A stretch of 7,915 nt of DNA from JAVBUZ01 sp031554725 (GTDB lineage Bacteria; Bacillota; Clostridia; Lachnospirales; Lachnospiraceae): contig JAVBUZ010000146.1 in assembly GCA_031554725.1 (NCBI GenBank), forward strand, positions 1 to 7,915, read 5' to 3'. The notes under the pieces are model-generated. The model saw only the letters and a list, made by a program, of their open reading frames with translations, did not search any database and was not told where the DNA came from. The stretch's first letter is position 1; each line of letters begins with the position of its first letter. Shown one piece after another: positions 6,144 through 7,915 of this stretch. Both the position numbers and the translations under genes were made by a program.

Positions 6144-7226
6144 TCAGTTGCTAAGTATGTCTCGCTCTAAAGCATCAAAATCATAGTCATTTTGATGAAA
6201 TTGGTTAAATTTGTTGTTTGTAGAAACTTTGGTCTGACGACGTTTTTGGTATAAGTCATCAATCTTCTGAATGTCGGATTTTTGATGAACATTTTCCCTT
6301 TTCCAGCTACTCAAAATGCTTTCAGCGTATTCGAAGCGATGTTTGTCAGTTGCTAAAACAGTACGTTCACATGCTTCAAAAATAATATCAGAGGTAAAAC
6401 TGTATTCTTTGGTCCAACGATTAATAAATTCCATTTCTTTTGTAGAAGGAGAGCCTGTCCGACCTAATTCCTTCATAATGGCATATACGGATTTATCATA
6501 TTTGGATGAGAACTTTTCGGCCTGTTTTGGGGTAGATATGCCTTCCTTCGCCCAATTGATAGCAACGGCTTCTATGTATTTGAAATCTTTCTTGCCTCGG
6601 TCTACGCAGTACTGAATTAGGTAATCGATTAAGTCGTTTGAGAAATGAAGGCAATCAGAAAAATATAAAATAGACTTCATATCAGAAGGACTTAAGGTTT
6701 TACCTAAATAAGATTCGGCAATAAAAAAGAGCTCTGTTGTACTTTCACGATTTTTAAATTCCTTTAACTGGTCGAGGGAGTAGGAAGGCTTGGCATAAGC
6801 ATCCTCCTCTGACTCTTCATTAGAAGAAGCAGGGGCCTCGATGGAAGGTGAAGTTAAAAGAGGTTGCTTGCTTACAATAGAAACAACTGGTGCAGCTGTG
6901 ATTGTGGCTTTATCCTGTTCCCCTTCTCTTGAGGAGAGTTCTAGAAGATGAATCCCAATCAAAGTCTTACTATCATCAAAATCGAGTGATAATAGCTTGT
7001 TCTTTTCCCAATATTTAAGCGCACGCAAAACATCCTTTTCAGTATGATTAAAGGTATCGGCAATTTCGGATACACTAGTAGATAAGTTAGCACTCGTCAT
7101 ACGAATAAGATATAAATATATTTTTAATTGTGCATCATTGGCATCCTTCATATATTCATCAATAAAGCGATTGGACACAACGATAGAATCTACATAGTTG
7201 TCCTTGTAAATTGTAAACCGACCCAT
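6144..7226 (-). CDS. DnaD-family replication initiation / primosome protein
   Basis: The 360-residue protein matches the DnaD/DnaB group of Firmicute primosome proteins, which bind and remodel origin DNA and help recruit the helicase-loader complex. Residues 1-95 form a winged-helix-like N-terminal domain (LKIYLYLIRM, SVSEIADTFNHTEKDVLRALKYWEKNKLL). A low-complexity acidic/Ser/Pro/Ala linker spans about 100-148. Two DnaD-type C-terminal domains follow: about 160-237, ending in YIEAVAINWAKEGISTPKQAE, and about 243-320, ending in RFEYAESILSSWKRENV. The tail FNQFHQNDYDFDALERDILSN is also typical. Two such domains make it closer in layout to Bacillus DnaB than to DnaD, so it may serve both roles. 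The ATG at 7226 has a GGGTGA ribosome site 6 bases upstream. It heads the cluster with the helicase loader and lies just after the DnaA-box-like region. Confidence 0.9.
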   Translation of the reverse strand: MGRFTIYKDNYVDSIVVSNRFIDEYMKDANDAQLKIYLYLIRMTSANLSTSVSEIADTFNHTEKDVLRALKYWEKNKLLSLDFDDSKTLIGIHLLELSSREGEQDKATITAAPVVSIVSKQPLLTSPSIEAPASSNEESEEDAYAKPSYSLDQLKEFKNRESTTELFFIAESYLGKTLSPSDMKSILYFSDCLHFSNDLIDYLIQYCVDRGKKDFKYIEAVAINWAKEGISTPKQAEKFSSKYDKSVYAIMKELGRTGSPSTKEMEFINRWTKEYSFTSDIIFEACERTVLATDKHRFEYAESILSSWKRENVHQKSDIQKIDDLYQKRRQTKVSTNNKFNQFHQNDYDFDALERDILSN

Positions 7227-7265
7227 ATATATTCACCCATTTTCAAGTAATTTTAAGCAAGACAA

Positions 7266-7271
7266 AGTATA
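7266..7271 (-). promoter_or_regulatory. Candidate extended -10 promoter of the replication cluster
   Basis: The minus strand reads TGTTATACT, an extended -10 whose TATACT hexamer is at 7266-7271. Initiation would be near 7259, giving a leader of about 33 nt to the dnaD-like ATG. No good -35 is found at 16-18 bases (best TTTCTT at 7289-7294). A second TATACT at 7370-7375, next to the tandem DnaA-box-like repeats, also lacks a clear -35. Confidence 0.4.
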
Positions 7272-7341
7272 ACATACAAAAATGAAAAAAGAAATAGCCA
7301 ATTTCTCTGCAAAGCCTTGAAAACACTGGGTTTGAAGCTGT

Positions 7342-7368
7342 TGTGGATATTGTGGAAAGTGTGGAATA
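7342..7368 (-). repeat. Three contiguous DnaA-box-like 9-mers
   Basis: The plus strand reads TGTGGATAT, TGTGGAAAG, TGTGGAATA without any base between them. On the minus strand these are ATATCCACA (8 of 9 matches to the consensus TTATCCACA), CTTTCCACA (7 of 9) and TATTCCACA (7 of 9). All point the same way with exact 9-base period. The group lies just downstream of a TATACT (7370-7375) and upstream of the other candidate promoter of the dnaD-like gene. Confidence 0.5.
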
Positions 7369-7417
7369 AAGTATAAAAGAAGGGGAGATTTCAAGCCCAA
7401 ATCAAGTGAAAACGAGA

Positions 7418-7430
7418 GTTTTGACAAAAC
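7418..7430. repeat. 13-base palindrome GTTTTG-A-CAAAAC
   Basis: Two perfect 6-base arms flank one central base. It sits between the left tandem DnaA-box-like group and the right group. It could be a small regulator site or a chance A/T-rich symmetry; nothing identifies a binding protein. Confidence 0.3.
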
Positions 7431-7444
7431 CCAAAAAACAAAAG

Positions 7445-7453
7445 TTATCCACT
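7445..7453 (+). promoter_or_regulatory. DnaA-box-like 9-mer
   Basis: TTATCCACT matches the DnaA consensus TTATCCACA at 8 of 9 positions, differing only in the last base. It is on the plus strand, opposite to the tandem groups on either side. Confidence 0.45.
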
Positions 7454-7461
7454 ATGAAAGT

Positions 7462-7511
7462 AAAAAATATCCACAATTCAAAGTCGTAAAAAGGTGCCTT
7501 TGAGTTGTGGA
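7462..7511 (-). terminator. Probable murC terminator with DnaA-box-like arms
   Basis: Arms at 7470-7483 and 7498-7511 pair over 14 positions with a single G-U wobble (7477/7504) around a 14-base loop. Pairing can continue outward to 7467/7514 across one mismatch. On the minus strand the stem is followed by TA and then TTTTTT (7462-7467), the layout of an intrinsic terminator starting 12 bases after the murC stop. The outer parts of both arms are DnaA-box-like: ATATCCACA at 7467-7475 (8 of 9, plus strand) and ATGTCCACA at 7506-7514 (7 of 9, minus strand). Confidence 0.72.
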
Positions 7512-7514
7512 CAT

Positions 7515-7523
7515 TGTGGATAA
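7515..7523 (-). promoter_or_regulatory. Perfect DnaA box next to the murC stop
   Basis: The minus strand reads TTATCCACA, the full consensus DnaA box, directly after the murC TAA. It is contiguous with ATGTCCACA (7506-7514) in the same direction, the same back-to-back spacing seen in the left tandem group. Confidence 0.55.
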
Positions 7524-7915
7524 TTAATTTCCTAATAGATTTTCACCGATTTTTAGCACATCTCCGGCTCCCATAGTTATCAACAAGTCACCGTTGATAC
7601 AATTTTCTAATAAAAAATTTTCAATTTCATCAAAACTTGGAAAATAGAAGCATTCGCCTCCCAGCTTTTCGATTTCATTTTGTAAATCCTTGGAGCTTAT
7701 TCCTAAAGTATTGGTTTCTCTTGCAGCATAGATATCTGCTAAAACGACTTTATCGGCAAGGCAAAGTGATTCGGCAAATTCTTTTAAAAAGTTCTTTGTT
7801 CTAGTATATGTGTGTGGCTGGAAAACACACCAAACCCTTTCGTGAGGGTAATTTTTGGCGGCTTGCAAGGTTGCAGTAATTTCTGTTGGGTGGTGGGCAT
7901 AGTCATCATAAACGT
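7524..7915 (-). CDS. murC: UDP-N-acetylmuramate--L-alanine ligase MurC (C-terminal part)
   Basis: The frame runs in from the right edge and gives the last 129 residues, ending in the usual domain 3 of Mur ligases. MurC adds L-alanine to UDP-MurNAc in the cytoplasm, the first peptide step of peptidoglycan synthesis. Family markers are VYDDYAHHPTEI at the edge, FQPHTYTRT, the MurC-characteristic DIYAARE and the final LITMGAGDVLKIGENLL. The N-terminal UDP-binding and central ATP-binding domains lie outside the window, and the true start is not visible; a TTG at 7866-7868 is only an internal leucine codon. Followed by its probable terminator within the DnaA-box-like region, so it is likely a unit separate from the dnaD-like gene. 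Confidence 0.95.
   Translation of the reverse strand, partial: VYDDYAHHPTEITATLQAAKNYPHERVWCVFQPHTYTRTKNFLKEFAESLCLADKVVLADIYAARETNTLGISSKDLQNEIEKLGGECFYFPSFDEIENFLLENCINGDLLITMGAGDVLKIGENLLGN

Larger units (their letters stand above)
7227..7523. other. Gene-free region between murC and the dnaD-like gene
   Basis: These 297 bases hold no convincing coding frame. From right to left they contain a perfect DnaA-box 9-mer, the probable murC terminator, a further DnaA-box-like 9-mer, a 13-base palindrome, a run of three tandem DnaA-box-like 9-mers, two candidate -10 boxes, and a small hairpin AGAAAT/ATTTCT at 7290-7306. The composition is strongly A/T-rich. The content resembles a DnaA-controlled promoter region or an origin-like element more than ordinary spacer. 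Confidence 0.6.

Noticed and set aside
7233..7427. 64-codon minus-strand frame in the DnaA-box-like region
   Set aside because: It has only a TTG start with no convincing ribosome site, and its translation is an arbitrary mix crossing the tandem repeats; no recognised family.
7866..7868. TTG as a start of a short 114-residue gene
   Set aside because: The frame continues upstream to the window edge with DDYAHHPTE, a conserved MurC motif, so the TTG is an internal leucine.
1..7915. CRISPR array, tRNA, rRNA, phage or transposon parts
   Set aside because: No spaced direct repeats of CRISPR type, no tRNA-like cloverleaf noticed, no integrase, transposase or structural phage proteins among the frames.

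Overview
The window reads as a low-GC Gram-positive chromosome, most likely a Clostridia / Lachnospiraceae-type Firmicute. The evidence is an A/T-rich composition, strong AGGAGG-type ribosome sites, consensus sigma-A promoters, a DnaD-family primosome protein with a DnaC/DnaI-type helicase loader, an ECF-type BioY, a LytTR response regulator and a long variant of PRPP synthetase. No phage, transposon, CRISPR, tRNA or rRNA sequence is visible. All genes are on the minus strand except one small cupin gene.

Reading along the minus strand from the right-hand edge: murC (C-terminal part only) ends at 7524. It is followed by a 297-bp gene-free region holding its probable terminator and seven DnaA-box-like 9-mers. 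Next comes a replication cluster of dnaD-like gene, DnaC/DnaI-like helicase loader and long-form PRPP synthetase, closed by a good intrinsic terminator at 3848-3885. Then comes a cytoplasmic GH43 beta-xylosidase-like gene, which converges (2-bp gap) with a plus-strand KdgF-like cupin gene. The cupin gene is divergent from bioY, and a symmetric element between them holds both -35 boxes. Last is a two-component pair with its own near-perfect promoter: a LytTR response regulator whose stop overlaps the start of a multi-span membrane protein, probably the N-terminus of its sensor kinase, cut by the left edge.

Functionally these are separate modules: cell-wall precursor synthesis (murC), replication start and nucleotide precursor supply (dnaD, loader, prs), plant-polysaccharide sugar use (GH43 and perhaps the cupin), biotin uptake (bioY), and cell-envelope sensing (LytTR pair). 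The two most interesting non-coding parts are the DnaA-box-like array between murC and the replication genes, where the two arms of the murC terminator hairpin are themselves DnaA-box-like, and the bioY/cupin divergent region, where an 8+8-bp palindrome resembling a BirA operator contains both -35 elements. I found no clearly new protein system.
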